A stretch of DNA of 51,686 nt from an uncultured Pelagibacteraceae bacterium (GTDB lineage Bacteria > Pseudomonadota > Alphaproteobacteria > Pelagibacterales > Pelagibacteraceae). The notes below the pieces were generated by a model. It ran no database searches. It was not told the DNA's origin and saw only the letters and a program-made list of their open reading frames with translations. Positions 37,392 to 46,683 of the stretch are shown one piece after another. Position 1 is the stretch's first letter, and every line of letters begins with the position of its first letter. The stretch lies in NCBI GenBank assembly GCA_902524955.1, contig CABZEY010000008.1, positions 1 through 51,686 on the forward strand, written 5' to 3'. The position numbers and the translations under genes are program-made.

Positions 37392-39485
37392 TTATATTCT
37401 AATTTTTGTTATCATGTCTTTGATAATTGATTTGCCCTGACCAGACAAGCTTGGATTTTTCATGAAGTATTCATGTGCTGAAAATACGTCGTCACCTGCT
37501 TTTAATATTTTATAATATTTTTTATCTTTTAACTCCCAGCTCAACTTAATATCTTTAAGATTTGCCATCATGATTTGGTCTAAAACCTGGGCGTGTACTG
37601 TTTCATTTTTTATTGGCAACATAATCTCTAATCTGCGGTCCAAATTTCGCGGCATTAAATCAGCTGATGAAATAAAAACTTTATTTTGTCTTGATGGCAT
37701 TTCTTTACCACTCGCAAAACAGTAAATTCTTGAGTGCTCTAAAAATCTTCCTACAATACTTTTAACATAAATATTTTCTGACATCTTTTTTATTCCAGGT
37801 TTTAAGCAACAAATTCCTCTGACAAATAAATGAATTTTAACACCATGTTTTGAGGCTAAATAAAATCTATCTATTATTTCAGGATCTACTAATGAATTCA
37901 TTTTTGCCCAAATTTCTGCGGGCTTCCCAGATTTTGCGTTTTCAATTTCATTGTCAATTAAGTCATTTAATTTTGGTCTCAAAAATCTTGGGGCAAGTAT
38001 CACATTTTCTAATTCTCCAGGATCTCCATAACCAGTTACAAAATTAAAAAACTTTTCAATATCATTTGCATAATCGGGGTCTGCACTAAATAATGACAGG
38101 TCAGTATAAATTTTTGCGTTTATGGGATGGTAGTTTCCTGTTCCTATATGAACGTATTTATTTAAGACTCCATTTTCTAACCGCACAACCAAACTAGATT
38201 TGGCATGTGTTTTTAAATGAACAAAACCATAAACAACCTGAACACCTGATCTTTCTAAAGATTTTGCTAAACTTATATTTGCTTCTTCATCAAATCTTGC
38301 TTTGATTTCAACTATTGCTGTGACTGACTTTCCATTTTCTGCGGCAATTTTGAGAGCTTTAACAATTGGTGAGTCTAAAGTTGTTCTATACAAAGTCTGT
38401 TTAATTGCTTGAACATTTGGATCATTTACCGCCTGATTTAAAAATTCTATAACTGCATCAAAAGTTTCATAAGGATGATGTACAATCATATCCTTAGATT
38501 TAATTGCTTTAAAATAATCACCATTAAATTGATTTACTCTTTCAACTTGTCTTGAATTAAATTTTTTGAAATAGAACTCTTTTTTGCCTTGTTCAAGGAT
38601 TTGTGAGATTTCGTGAGTTCCAACAAACTCCTCAATCTCATCTACTGTATCTGGGTCTGCTTTAATTTTTTTTATCAAGAATTTTTTTAAATGACGTTCA
38701 GATCCTTTCCTTAATTCCAACCTCACAATTCTGCCTCTTTTTCTTTTTTTCAAAGCTTTCTCATAGAAAACCACCAGATCTTCCGCCTCATCTTCAACTT
38801 CAATATCGCTATCTCTTGTTACACGTGCAGATATATAATTTTTGATTTCATAACCTGGAAAAAGATTTGAGGCATATGAGCTTACGGTTTCTTCTAATGA
38901 TACATAATTTTTTACAGCTTCAATGTTGCTGACATTGTAAAATCGCTTTAAATTTTTAGGTAAAATAATAATTGAATAAATTGATCTTTTTTTTCCTTTT
39001 TTTTGCATTTCCATAAGCAAAAAGTGTCCTTGGTTAAAAAGAAATGGAAAAGGATGCGAAGGATCAATGGCTTGAGGTGTTAAGACTGGTGCTATATTAG
39101 TATTGAAAATATTTAAAAGATTTGATTTCTCATCCTGATTAATTTCTACAAAACTTTTAAAAAATATTCTTTGTTTTGATAAATCTTTTTTTAATTTTGA
39201 CCAAATATAATTTGATTTTTTTAATAACTCGGATGATTTGATTTTTATTTTTTTCAATTGCTCCTTGGGAGATAATCCATCTATTGTTTCGTGTTTAATT
39301 TTTTCTTTAATCTGTGCATATACACCTGCCACACGAACCATATAAAATTCATCTAAGTTATTAGAGGCAATTGATAAAAATCTTACTCTTTCAAAAAGTG
39401 GCTGATCAGTATTGCCTGCTTCGGATAATACCCTTGAATTAAATTCTAACCAGGATAACTCCCTATTATTATATCTTTTTGTCAT
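37392..39485 (-). CDS. ppk1: Polyphosphate kinase 1
   Basis: Makes polyphosphate from ATP. N-terminal YNNRELSWLEFNSRVLSEA, then YMVRVAGVYAQIK and VLTPQAIDPSHPFPF are PPK1 signatures. The catalytic part has KQTLYRTTLDSPIV, IEIKARFDEEANISLAK-type block, LKTHAKSSLVVR and YVHIGTGNYHP with the conserved histidines (one is phosphorylated during catalysis). 697 aa, standard. It diverges from sixA across 33 bases; I found no Pho-box-like repeat there. Confidence 0.96.
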   Translation of the reverse strand: MTKRYNNRELSWLEFNSRVLSEAGNTDQPLFERVRFLSIASNNLDEFYMVRVAGVYAQIKEKIKHETIDGLSPKEQLKKIKIKSSELLKKSNYIWSKLKKDLSKQRIFFKSFVEINQDEKSNLLNIFNTNIAPVLTPQAIDPSHPFPFLFNQGHFLLMEMQKKGKKRSIYSIIILPKNLKRFYNVSNIEAVKNYVSLEETVSSYASNLFPGYEIKNYISARVTRDSDIEVEDEAEDLVVFYEKALKKRKRGRIVRLELRKGSERHLKKFLIKKIKADPDTVDEIEEFVGTHEISQILEQGKKEFYFKKFNSRQVERVNQFNGDYFKAIKSKDMIVHHPYETFDAVIEFLNQAVNDPNVQAIKQTLYRTTLDSPIVKALKIAAENGKSVTAIVEIKARFDEEANISLAKSLERSGVQVVYGFVHLKTHAKSSLVVRLENGVLNKYVHIGTGNYHPINAKIYTDLSLFSADPDYANDIEKFFNFVTGYGDPGELENVILAPRFLRPKLNDLIDNEIENAKSGKPAEIWAKMNSLVDPEIIDRFYLASKHGVKIHLFVRGICCLKPGIKKMSENIYVKSIVGRFLEHSRIYCFASGKEMPSRQNKVFISSADLMPRNLDRRLEIMLPIKNETVHAQVLDQIMMANLKDIKLSWELKDKKYYKILKAGDDVFSAHEYFMKNPSLSGQGKSIIKDMITKIRI

Positions 39486-39518
39486 AAATTTTTAATTATT
39501 TAATAATATAATCTAGAA

Positions 39519-40025
39519 ATGTTAAATTTATATGTCATGAGACACGCAAAATCTAGTTGGGAAAATCCTGATTTATCTGACTATCAAAGACCACTTAATA
39601 AAAGAGGAAGACATAATGCAAAATTGATGAAAAAAATTATGAAAAATAAGGGAATGTTTTTTGATTTTGCTTATATTTCTGGGTCTCAAAGAACAATGGA
39701 GACATTTAAATATATAAAAGATTTAAATTTAAGGAAAAAAAAAATAAAAAAAGATCATTATTTGGCTTCACCAAAAATTTTGCTCGAAACAATTCGGTCT
39801 ACAAAGGATAAGTATAAAAGTATTCTAATTCTAAATCACGAACCAGCAGTAAAAAATTTAACAATGCAATTATGTTCAGATTTAAGTGGTGAGGGAAAAA
39901 TTTTAATCCAAAAATTTAGCACTGCAGGCATTGCAACAATTATTTTTAAAAAAAGATCTTGGTCAGAAATAAAATTTGGTGATGGTTTGCTTGATGGATT
40001 TATTAAACCTAAAGATTTTTACTAA
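39519..40025 (+). CDS. sixA: SixA-like histidine phosphatase
   Basis: A 168-residue histidine-phosphatase-superfamily protein. MRHAKSSWENPDLSDYQRPLNKRG is the SixA/RHG signature with the nucleophile His8; SGSQRTMETF and LNHEPAVKNL supply the other active-site residues. SixA dephosphorylates histidine phosphotransfer proteins in some bacteria; here its neighbours suggest a phosphate-related role but no partner is visible. The TAA overlaps the phoB stop by 4 bases. Confidence 0.88.
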   Translation: MLNLYVMRHAKSSWENPDLSDYQRPLNKRGRHNAKLMKKIMKNKGMFFDFAYISGSQRTMETFKYIKDLNLRKKKIKKDHYLASPKILLETIRSTKDKYKSILILNHEPAVKNLTMQLCSDLSGEGKILIQKFSTAGIATIIFKKRSWSEIKFGDGLLDGFIKPKDFY

Positions 40026-40705
40026 CCATCTATTGAATAGCCGGCTGATCGTACAGTTCTTATCAAGTCACATTGGTTATCTATATTAATGGCTTTCCTT
40101 AATCTTCTAATATGAACATCAACAGTACGAGTTTCTACATAAATATCATTACCCCAAACATGATTCAGTAACTGCTCCCTAGAGTAAACGCGTTTTGGAT
40201 TTTTGATAAAAAAGTTTAACAAATTATATTCGGTCGGACCTAATTTAACTTCTTTACCGCCTCGATAAACACGTCTTGCCAAACGATCAATTTTAATATC
40301 CTTAAATATAACTATATCTTCAGTTAAGGATGGCTTCACTCTTTTTAATAAAGCTCGAATTCGTAGATTAAGCTCTTTTGTACTAAATGGTTTTGTAACG
40401 TAATCATCGGCTCCTGTCTCAAACCCTCTTATTTTATCAGACTCTTCTGCTTTTGCAGTTAACATGATTACAGGTATTGATTTCAGTTTACTGTCCTTTT
40501 TAATTTGATTACAAATTTCAATTCCTGATAAATCTGGTAGCATCCAATCAAGTAGAATTAGATCTGGATTATTTTTTTTTATAAAAATAAGTCCGTCTTC
40601 TCCATTTTCTGATATATGAACTTTGAAACCTTCTTTTTCTAAATTATACTGAATTAAAGTCGATATTGGTTTTTCGTCTTCAACAACTAGTATCGTTGCA
40701 TTCAT
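40022..40705 (-). CDS. phoB: Phosphate regulon response regulator PhoB
   Basis: A 227-residue OmpR-type regulator. Receiver: acidic pocket VVEDEKP, phosphoacceptor Asp53 in LLDWMLPD, conserved Thr/Lys in MLTAKAEES and VTKPFSTKEL. The C-terminal winged helix has LGPTEYNLLNFFIKNP, YSREQLLNHVWG and TRTVDVHIRRLRKAI. The DNA-recognition helix RTVDVHIRRLRK is that of PhoB. It is last in the pho-pst operon, 5 bases after phoU. Confidence 0.96.
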   Translation of the reverse strand: MNATILVVEDEKPISTLIQYNLEKEGFKVHISENGEDGLIFIKKNNPDLILLDWMLPDLSGIEICNQIKKDSKLKSIPVIMLTAKAEESDKIRGFETGADDYVTKPFSTKELNLRIRALLKRVKPSLTEDIVIFKDIKIDRLARRVYRGGKEVKLGPTEYNLLNFFIKNPKRVYSREQLLNHVWGNDIYVETRTVDVHIRRLRKAINIDNQCDLIRTVRSAGYSIDG

Positions 40706-40710
40706 AGAAA

Positions 40711-41421
40711 TTATTGACCAGACACTATACCTGATTCGCCTTTGGGTCTATCACCTTCTATATATTTCCCTGAAACCAAAAAATAAACTGTTTCAGCAAT
40801 ATTAGTTGCATGATCACCAATCCTCTCTAAATTTTTAGACATAAACATTAATTGCGAAAAAGCTGCTGCTCCGTCTTTTTTCTCCTCAATACATTTTAAA
40901 ATTGAATTCATGCATATATCGACTAATCTGTCTATTTCTTGATCTGCATTCCAAACTTGCTCTGCTAACTTAGTGTCACGGTTTAAAAAAGCATCCAAAA
41001 CTATCTTTACACTCTTTTGAACTTTTTCAGAAACCAATGAAAAATTTTTATTTATTTCATGTCCAATGTTTTTATCGAGATGACGAGATCTTTTTGCAAT
41101 ATTTTTGGATAAATCCCCAATTCTTTCCAAATCAGAAGAAATCTTCATTGCAGAAACGGTCTCTCGTAAATCGATTGCTAGTGGCTGACGCATAGTTAAT
41201 AAATTTACAACCTGTTCTTCTATACTTTTTTCTAAGTCATCAATACGGTCGTCTTTTCCAACAATTTTATCTGCAAATTCCTGATCTTGCTTGATCGCTG
41301 CCTCCGTAGCATCTTTAATTTGTTTTTCAGCTAATGAACCCATCTTTGCAATTGTATTTTTTAAGATGTTTAATTGCTCGTCGTATGATTTTACAATGTG
41401 TTCACTCATAAATTTATCCAA
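40711..41421 (-). CDS. phoU: Phosphate transport regulator PhoU
   Basis: A 236-residue all-helical protein with two three-helix repeats. [24 protein letters not shown] opens repeat one, [35 protein letters not shown] and [18 protein letters not shown] carry the paired metal-binding ExxxD-like motifs. It damps PhoR signalling and Pst activity when phosphate is ample. The start overlaps the pstB end by 8 bases. Confidence 0.95.
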   Translation of the reverse strand: MDKFMSEHIVKSYDEQLNILKNTIAKMGSLAEKQIKDATEAAIKQDQEFADKIVGKDDRIDDLEKSIEEQVVNLLTMRQPLAIDLRETVSAMKISSDLERIGDLSKNIAKRSRHLDKNIGHEINKNFSLVSEKVQKSVKIVLDAFLNRDTKLAEQVWNADQEIDRLVDICMNSILKCIEEKKDGAAAFSQLMFMSKNLERIGDHATNIAETVYFLVSGKYIEGDRPKGESGIVSGQ

Positions 41422-42178
41422 ACCTTCCTGTTATATAATCTTGTGTCATTTTATCTTCTGGATTCTTAAATATTTTTTCAGTAGAATCAAATTCTATTAA
41501 TTTTCCTAAATGAAAAAATCCAGTATGTTGAGAAACTCGAGCTGCTTGAGCCATAGAATGAGTTACAATTGCAATCGTGTATAATGATTTTAACTCATCA
41601 ATTAAGGTTTCGATTTTCGCTGTTGCAATTGGATCAAGCGCTGAACAAGGTTCATCCATTAATATTACTTCTGGATTAATTGAAATAGCTCTTGCTATAC
41701 AAAGTCTTTGTTGCTGTCCACCAGATAAACCTGTTCCAGGTTGATCTAAACGATCTTTAACTTCATCCCACAATGCCGCTCTTTTTAAACTTGTTTCAAC
41801 AATCTCATCCATATGGGTTTTATCTTTCGCAATCCCATGAATATTTGGACCGTAGGAAATGTTTTCGTAAATACTTTTTGGGAATGGATTGGGTTTTTGG
41901 AAAACCATTCCAACCTTTTCTCTGAGTTGCACAACATCAACAGAATTGTCATAAATATCTTGACCGTCAATTTCTATATTGCCTTCAACTTTACAAATAT
42001 CAATTACATCATTCATGCGATTTAAACATCTTATGAAGGTTGATTTTCCACACCCCGATGGACCAATTAAAGCAGTAACCTCTTTTTCAGCTATATTTAA
42101 ATCAACATCAAATAAAGCTTGTTTTGATCCATAAAAAACTGAAACCTGTTTTGCTGTTATCTTATTTTTATTACTCAT
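41414..42178 (-). CDS. pstB: Phosphate ABC transporter ATP-binding protein PstB
   Basis: ATPase of the Pst importer. Walker [10 protein letters not shown] (about 39-47 from the chosen start), Q-loop [16 protein letters not shown], signature [14 protein letters not shown], Walker [14 protein letters not shown], and switch His in VTHSMAQA. The ATG at 42178 is chosen because AGGAG lies at 42183-42187, right before it; an in-frame ATG at 42196 would put that site inside the gene and overlap pstA. 254 aa, typical for PstB. Confidence 0.96.
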   Translation of the reverse strand: MSNKNKITAKQVSVFYGSKQALFDVDLNIAEKEVTALIGPSGCGKSTFIRCLNRMNDVIDICKVEGNIEIDGQDIYDNSVDVVQLREKVGMVFQKPNPFPKSIYENISYGPNIHGIAKDKTHMDEIVETSLKRAALWDEVKDRLDQPGTGLSGGQQQRLCIARAISINPEVILMDEPCSALDPIATAKIETLIDELKSLYTIAIVTHSMAQAARVSQHTGFFHLGKLIEFDSTEKIFKNPEDKMTQDYITGRFG

Positions 42179-42189
42179 GTTGCTCCTGA

Positions 42190-43455
42190 TTACCATTTCC
42201 TTTCAAATTTTTGCCTTGCCCATACTGCTAAGGAATTCATAATTACTAAAAATCCAATTAGCAACATAATTGTTGCTGAAGTTTTTTCTACGAACCCTCG
42301 CTCAGCAGACTCAGACCACAAATAGATTTGAACTGGCAAGGATGTTGAGGGGTCTGTTGGAACGCTTGGTACGTCTACAACAAATGCAACCATTCCTATT
42401 AATAATAATGGAGCTGTTTCACCTAAAGCTTGTGCTAATCCAATGATTGTTCCAGACAAAGTCCCTGGCATTGCAAGCGGTACAACATGATGACATACAG
42501 TTTGAACCTTTGATGCGCCAATAGCTAATGCACCCTCACGAATTGATGGAGGAACAGCTTTTAACGATGCGCGGCAAGCGATAATAATTGTTGGTAAAGT
42601 CATTAATGATAATGTCATACCTCCAACAAGTGCTGTAGATCTTGGCATCCCAAATACACCCAAAAGCATACCAAGGCCTAACAGTCCAAAAACTATTGAT
42701 GGTACTGCTGCGAGGTTGTTTATGTTAATTTCGATTATATCTGTGATTACATTTTTAGGTGCAAATTCTTCAAGATAAACCGCAGCCATCAGAGCAATTG
42801 GAAATGAAATTATTAAACATATGATAATTGAAAAAAATGAACCAATTACTGCTCCAGCGACACCCGCAATTTCAGGATCTCTTGAATCTCCGCTAAACAA
42901 GAAGTAATCACTAATAGAAGACCCAATTTTTCCCTGTTCTACTAAGTTATCATATACGTTTAGTTGAAAGTTATTTAATCGTCTTCTGTCTTCTGGAATA
43001 TTTCTTGGAAAATTACCTTTGTGTAACTGATCTAAATCATCGGACGCGGTTAATTCAATTATAACCTTTTTTCCGAGCATTTTTGGATTTTTTAATAAAT
43101 AACTTTTAATTTCATATTCATAATTTCCGCCTAATAATAATTTAACACTTTTTTCTTCCTCATTATTTTTGTACGGATACAAACTTGTTGCAGCTTTATA
43201 TGTAACATCAAAAAACTCTGCTTCTTTAATTTGTTTTAATGTAGGATTTTTTATATCTTCTAATTCTAATAATTTTTTATCAAAATCGACTTCAGTCTGA
43301 ATAGTTGTTTTAAAGAATGCGGTACTTCCAGTTGAAAAAACTTTAAATAACAATAAACAAACAAAAAATATTGAAATGCCTATTGATACTACACCGAGAA
43401 ATTGAAAGCGCTTTTCCGCAGCATATCTTTTTTTCATTCTTTGTTCTCTAATCAT
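42190..43455 (-). CDS. pstA: Phosphate ABC transporter permease PstA
   Basis: Permease subunit of the Pst importer, about 421 aa. The C-terminal ABC permease domain has six helices with the loop [31 protein letters not shown]. The N-terminal half is longer than in enteric PstA (about 296 aa) and has a large periplasmic region (roughly residues 60-200) as in other alphaproteobacterial PstA. The ATG at 43455 is preceded by AGAGAG and overlaps pstC by 8 bases; the open frame continues back to a TTG at 43479, less likely. Confidence 0.94.
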   Translation of the reverse strand: MIREQRMKKRYAAEKRFQFLGVVSIGISIFFVCLLLFKVFSTGSTAFFKTTIQTEVDFDKKLLELEDIKNPTLKQIKEAEFFDVTYKAATSLYPYKNNEEEKSVKLLLGGNYEYEIKSYLLKNPKMLGKKVIIELTASDDLDQLHKGNFPRNIPEDRRRLNNFQLNVYDNLVEQGKIGSSISDYFLFSGDSRDPEIAGVAGAVIGSFFSIIICLIISFPIALMAAVYLEEFAPKNVITDIIEININNLAAVPSIVFGLLGLGMLLGVFGMPRSTALVGGMTLSLMTLPTIIIACRASLKAVPPSIREGALAIGASKVQTVCHHVVPLAMPGTLSGTIIGLAQALGETAPLLLIGMVAFVVDVPSVPTDPSTSLPVQIYLWSESAERGFVEKTSATIMLLIGFLVIMNSLAVWARQKFERKW

Positions 43456-44851
43456 ACTTCTCTCTATATTTTTTAACAATTCTCAATGCAATGAAATTTA
43501 AAATTAATGTAAGAACGAAAAGTGTTAAACCTAATGCAAAAGCAGATTGAGTTTTTGCACTAGTAAATTCTTGATCGCCGACTAATATCATTACAATCTG
43601 TGTTGTAATGGTTGTTGTCGAATCTAAAGGATTGATCGTTAAATTTGCAGCTAGGCCTGCGGCCATCACAACAATCATAGTTTCTCCGACTGCCCTGGAA
43701 ACTGCAAGCAGAACTGATCCAACAATTCCTGGCAATGCTGCAGGAAAAACAACTTTTTTGATTGTTTCAGATTTTGTTGCTCCCATAGCATAGGAACCCT
43801 CTCTTAATGATTGCGGTACTGCATTAATTACATCATCAGACAAAGAGGAAACAAATGGAATAATCATGACACCCATGACTAAACCGGCTGCTAACGCACT
43901 TTCCGAAGATACCTCCAAACCTAGACTCTCTCCAACGACCCTAAAAAATGGTCCAACTGTGAGCGCTGCAAAGAAACCATAAACTACGGTTGGAACTCCA
44001 GCAAGAATTTCAATTATTGGTTTGCCCCATTTTCTTTGTCTATAATTTGCGTATTCTGCTAAGTAAATTCCAGAAAAGAGACCGACAGGAACCGCTACGC
44101 ACATTGCAATAAATGCGATAAAGGCTGTACCAGCAAATAATGGAACTGCCCCAAACGCTTCGGCTAAATCTTTTGCCTCCTGCGGTGTTAGGTTAGTTGG
44201 GTCACTGACAAATGCTTTTTGTGGTGACCAACCCAATCCAAAGAAAAAATCTAAAGGATTTATTTTTGTAAAAAATTGAATTGTCTCAAATAATAAAGAA
44301 AATATAATTCCAGCTGTTGTTAAAATAGCTGCAACAGATGATAAAAATAATACTGTTGTAAATATCTTCTCTACACCATCTCTTGCGTGAACATTTTTGT
44401 TAATTTTATTATAAGCAAATAAGGATGTAGCAATTATTGCACAAAAGAAAAGTACTGCCTTTGCACCATGAGAAATAGATAACAAATTTTTATATGTTAA
44501 CGCTCCAGATTTTATTGCTTCCGTAACTTGACCAGAAAAATTACCTTGAGCCAAGGATACAATCTGAGAATATATTAAATTTAACTCATTTTTTGTTAAC
44601 TCATTTATCGATGACAATTGTAACTTGTTTTCTATTAAATTTTTTACAACAATAGGTTCTAAAATTGTCCAAAGTATTAAAATTAAAAATGCTGGAAATG
44701 CACACCATAAAGCTTGATAATATCCATAAAAATGTGGGAGGGCCTTTGGTCTAAAAGAACCTGATGTGGCAATTTTTTTAATTCTTGATTTACCGAAAAA
44801 AAAACTTGAAATTCCAAAAAGAACTAACGAAGTTAAAAGTATTGCGTTCAC
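43448..44851 (-). CDS. pstC: Phosphate ABC transporter permease PstC
   Basis: Second permease of the Pst importer, 467 aa. The permease domain holds GIYLAEYANYRQRKWGKPIIEILAGVPTVVYGFFA-type motif and the EAA-like loop REGSYAMGATKSETIKKVVFPAALPGI. The N-terminal 150 residues carry extra membrane segments, typical of the long alphaproteobacterial PstC. The start is GTG at 44851, with AAGGGG (about 8 bases upstream) as a clear ribosome-binding site. A perfect stem-loop lies between pstS and this gene. Confidence 0.95.
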   Translation of the reverse strand: MNAILLTSLVLFGISSFFFGKSRIKKIATSGSFRPKALPHFYGYYQALWCAFPAFLILILWTILEPIVVKNLIENKLQLSSINELTKNELNLIYSQIVSLAQGNFSGQVTEAIKSGALTYKNLLSISHGAKAVLFFCAIIATSLFAYNKINKNVHARDGVEKIFTTVLFLSSVAAILTTAGIIFSLLFETIQFFTKINPLDFFFGLGWSPQKAFVSDPTNLTPQEAKDLAEAFGAVPLFAGTAFIAFIAMCVAVPVGLFSGIYLAEYANYRQRKWGKPIIEILAGVPTVVYGFFAALTVGPFFRVVGESLGLEVSSESALAAGLVMGVMIIPFVSSLSDDVINAVPQSLREGSYAMGATKSETIKKVVFPAALPGIVGSVLLAVSRAVGETMIVVMAAGLAANLTINPLDSTTTITTQIVMILVGDQEFTSAKTQSAFALGLTLFVLTLILNFIALRIVKKYREKYD

Positions 44852-44879
44852 CGTGTCCCCTTTTTAGAATTTAATTTCA

Positions 44880-44908
44880 TTAAGGGCCTACACTATATAG
44901 GCCCTTAA
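44880..44908 (-). other. Intercistronic stem-loop between pstS and pstC
   Basis: Perfect inverted repeat: TAAGGGCCTA at 44881-44890 pairs with TAGGCCCTTA at 44898-44907, extended by one more T-A pair, with a 7-base loop. It lies 14 bases after the pstS stop and about 30 before the pstC start. No T-run follows on the transcribed strand, so it is not a full intrinsic terminator. It more likely protects the 3' end of pstS mRNA or attenuates readthrough, giving more binding protein than permease. It is one of the few GC-rich stems in the window. Confidence 0.7.
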
Positions 44909-44921
44909 AATTAAAACTAGA

Positions 44922-45944
44922 CTAGTTTAACTTGATTGTTGTTAACTTAGTTCCAGCAGTTCTTGTTTTTTTGTAAGATTTGCTATCTAGAGGTACTAAT
45001 CCAATGTCAGTTAAATAACCTTTTGGACCCATAGTTCCTTTAGCAGTAAACTCTTTTAAGTATTCTTTGATACCCGGTACGGTTCCAACATGAGCCTTTT
45101 TAACATAGAAAAACAAAGGTCTCGCTATTGGATACGAGTAATCTTGAATAGAAGCTAAAGAAGGTTTTTTACCTTCAATTTTAGTTGCTTTGATTTTATC
45201 CTTGTTTGCTACTAAGTAAGAAAAACCAAATAAACCAAACATGTTTTTATCAGCCGCTAGCTTGTTTACGATTAGAGTATCGTTTTCACCAGCTTCAACT
45301 GCTAAACCATCTTCTCTTAATTTAGCACATGCTTTTTTTGCTTTTTTTCCAGCAGCAGTAAAGGCAGCTTTTGCAACTTTAGAACATCCTTTACCCATTA
45401 CTAATGAGTTCCAAGCATCTCTAGTACCAGAAGTTGGGGGAGGTACTAAAATTTTAATGCCTGTATTTGGTAGTGACTTATCAATATCACTCCATTTTTT
45501 GTAAGGATTTTTTACAACTTTACCATTTACATCTACATCATGAGCTAAAGCTCTCCATAGTTGTTCTTTAGTAAAATTCATATCTTTTGCTTTCACAGAA
45601 TGAGCAAAAGAAATTCCATCATTACCTACAACGATTTCAACGATATCTTTCACACCATTTTTTGCACATAGAGCTTTTTCTTTAGATTTGATTGCTCTAG
45701 AAGCATTTGTGATATCTGGATGTTGAACACCAACACCAGCGCAAAATAGTTTCATTCCTCCACCTGTACCAGTCGATTCAATAACTGGAGTTTTAAATCC
45801 AGACTTACCAAATTTTTCTGCAACGATAGTTGCATATGGATATACTGTAGAAGAACCAACGATTTTGATTTGATCTCTTGCAGATGCAACACCTGAAATA
45901 GCAATTGCAACTAACAGAGATAATACAAAGTTTAGTTTTTTCAT
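44922..45944 (-). CDS. pstS: Phosphate-binding protein PstS
   Basis: Periplasmic phosphate-binding protein, 340 aa. Signal peptide KKLNFVLSLLVAIAISGVASA (cut after Ala22). Phosphate-binding segments: IVGSSTVYPYATIVAEKFG, ESTGTGGGMKLFCAG, NDGISFAHS and PTSGTRDAW. Four or more cysteines in the mature part may form disulfides. AAAGGA precedes the ATG. First gene of the pst block, with a Pho-box-like promoter upstream and a stem-loop downstream. Expected to be highly expressed under phosphate limitation. Codons here are less lysine/asparagine biased than in neighbours, consistent with high expression. Confidence 0.96.
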   Translation of the reverse strand: MKKLNFVLSLLVAIAISGVASARDQIKIVGSSTVYPYATIVAEKFGKSGFKTPVIESTGTGGGMKLFCAGVGVQHPDITNASRAIKSKEKALCAKNGVKDIVEIVVGNDGISFAHSVKAKDMNFTKEQLWRALAHDVDVNGKVVKNPYKKWSDIDKSLPNTGIKILVPPPTSGTRDAWNSLVMGKGCSKVAKAAFTAAGKKAKKACAKLREDGLAVEAGENDTLIVNKLAADKNMFGLFGFSYLVANKDKIKATKIEGKKPSLASIQDYSYPIARPLFFYVKKAHVGTVPGIKEYLKEFTAKGTMGPKGYLTDIGLVPLDSKSYKKTRTAGTKLTTIKLN

Positions 45945-45990
45945 TTTATTATTTCCTTTAATTAAAGTTAAAATGTTTTGACGGTTTACA

Positions 45991-46038
45991 AATATGGCGT
46001 GGCACTAATATTAAACAAATATTACAGTTTTGTAAAAA
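45991..46038 (-). promoter_or_regulatory. Pho-box-like promoter of pstS
   Basis: Read toward pstS, three consecutive 11-base units occur: TTTTTACAAAA (46028-46038), CTGTAATATTT (46017-46027) and GTTTAATATTA (46006-46016). The second begins CTGT like the Pho-box heptamer. CATATT at 45991-45996 (or TTTAAT at 46010-46015) may be the -10, leaving a leader of some 40 bases with AAAGGA before the ATG. It lies entirely in the gap after the upstream secreted-protein gene, so pstS has its own promoter. By-eye assignment. Confidence 0.5.
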
Positions 46039-46041
46039 AGC

Positions 46042-46683
46042 TCACCGAATGGTTGAGTTATGAACAATTTTTACATCGCTTTTTTCTTCAGATAAGTTGC
46101 CACTACATGAAACTGGCAACACAGCTTGTGATAACGCATATTTGTTTGTCGGTCTCAAAACAACCTCTAACACAACTAATTTGACCAAAGCTTTTCGGTA
46201 ATTTTCCTGGAGTGTCCAAGGTTGGTTGGAAGGTGGATAAAATTTTTCAACTAAATATGATGCAACTTGAGACTCAGATAGCGTTGACTCTGGCTGACTC
46301 CTTAAAAGGCTATGTCTCACATCATCGAAAATCTCTCTACATTTATTGCTCGAGCTTAAATAATCATTTTCACTTAGACCTTTACTCATTGGTATAGAAA
46401 TTGAAGCAATAACTGCAGTATTTCTCCAATTATATATAACCGACATCTCAACCTCTTCTTTTCTATCTCCTATTAAATTTTTTAATAATCTTGAAGTATA
46501 TCTGCTTATAATTCGATCAATTGATCGTTCCATATCTCTTTCTAAGTTAATAATACCTAAATCTAGATAATTTAATGGACGTTGCATTAAATTTGTAACA
46601 ACTTCTTTTTGATCTGACACTGAAATATTAGGAAATAAAAAAAACGACAATATTAAAACAAAAATACTAATTTTTTTTTTCAT
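46042..46683 (-). CDS. Secreted protein of unknown function in the pho operon
   Basis: A 213-residue protein with a signal peptide (KKISIFVLILSFFLFPNISVS, cut near residue 23), so probably periplasmic. The mature part is helix-rich (LERDMERSIDRIISRYTSRLLK) and then shows a mixed segment RKEEVEMSVIYNWRNTAVIASISIP. Two cysteines (in SNKCREIF and PVSCSGN) could form a disulfide. I do not recognise a family. It lies between phoR (17-base overlap at its start) and pstS, which makes it a candidate accessory of phosphate sensing or uptake. Confidence 0.75.
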   Translation of the reverse strand: MKKKISIFVLILSFFLFPNISVSDQKEVVTNLMQRPLNYLDLGIINLERDMERSIDRIISRYTSRLLKNLIGDRKEEVEMSVIYNWRNTAVIASISIPMSKGLSENDYLSSSNKCREIFDDVRHSLLRSQPESTLSESQVASYLVEKFYPPSNQPWTLQENYRKALVKLVVLEVVLRPTNKYALSQAVLPVSCSGNLSEEKSDVKIVHNSTIR

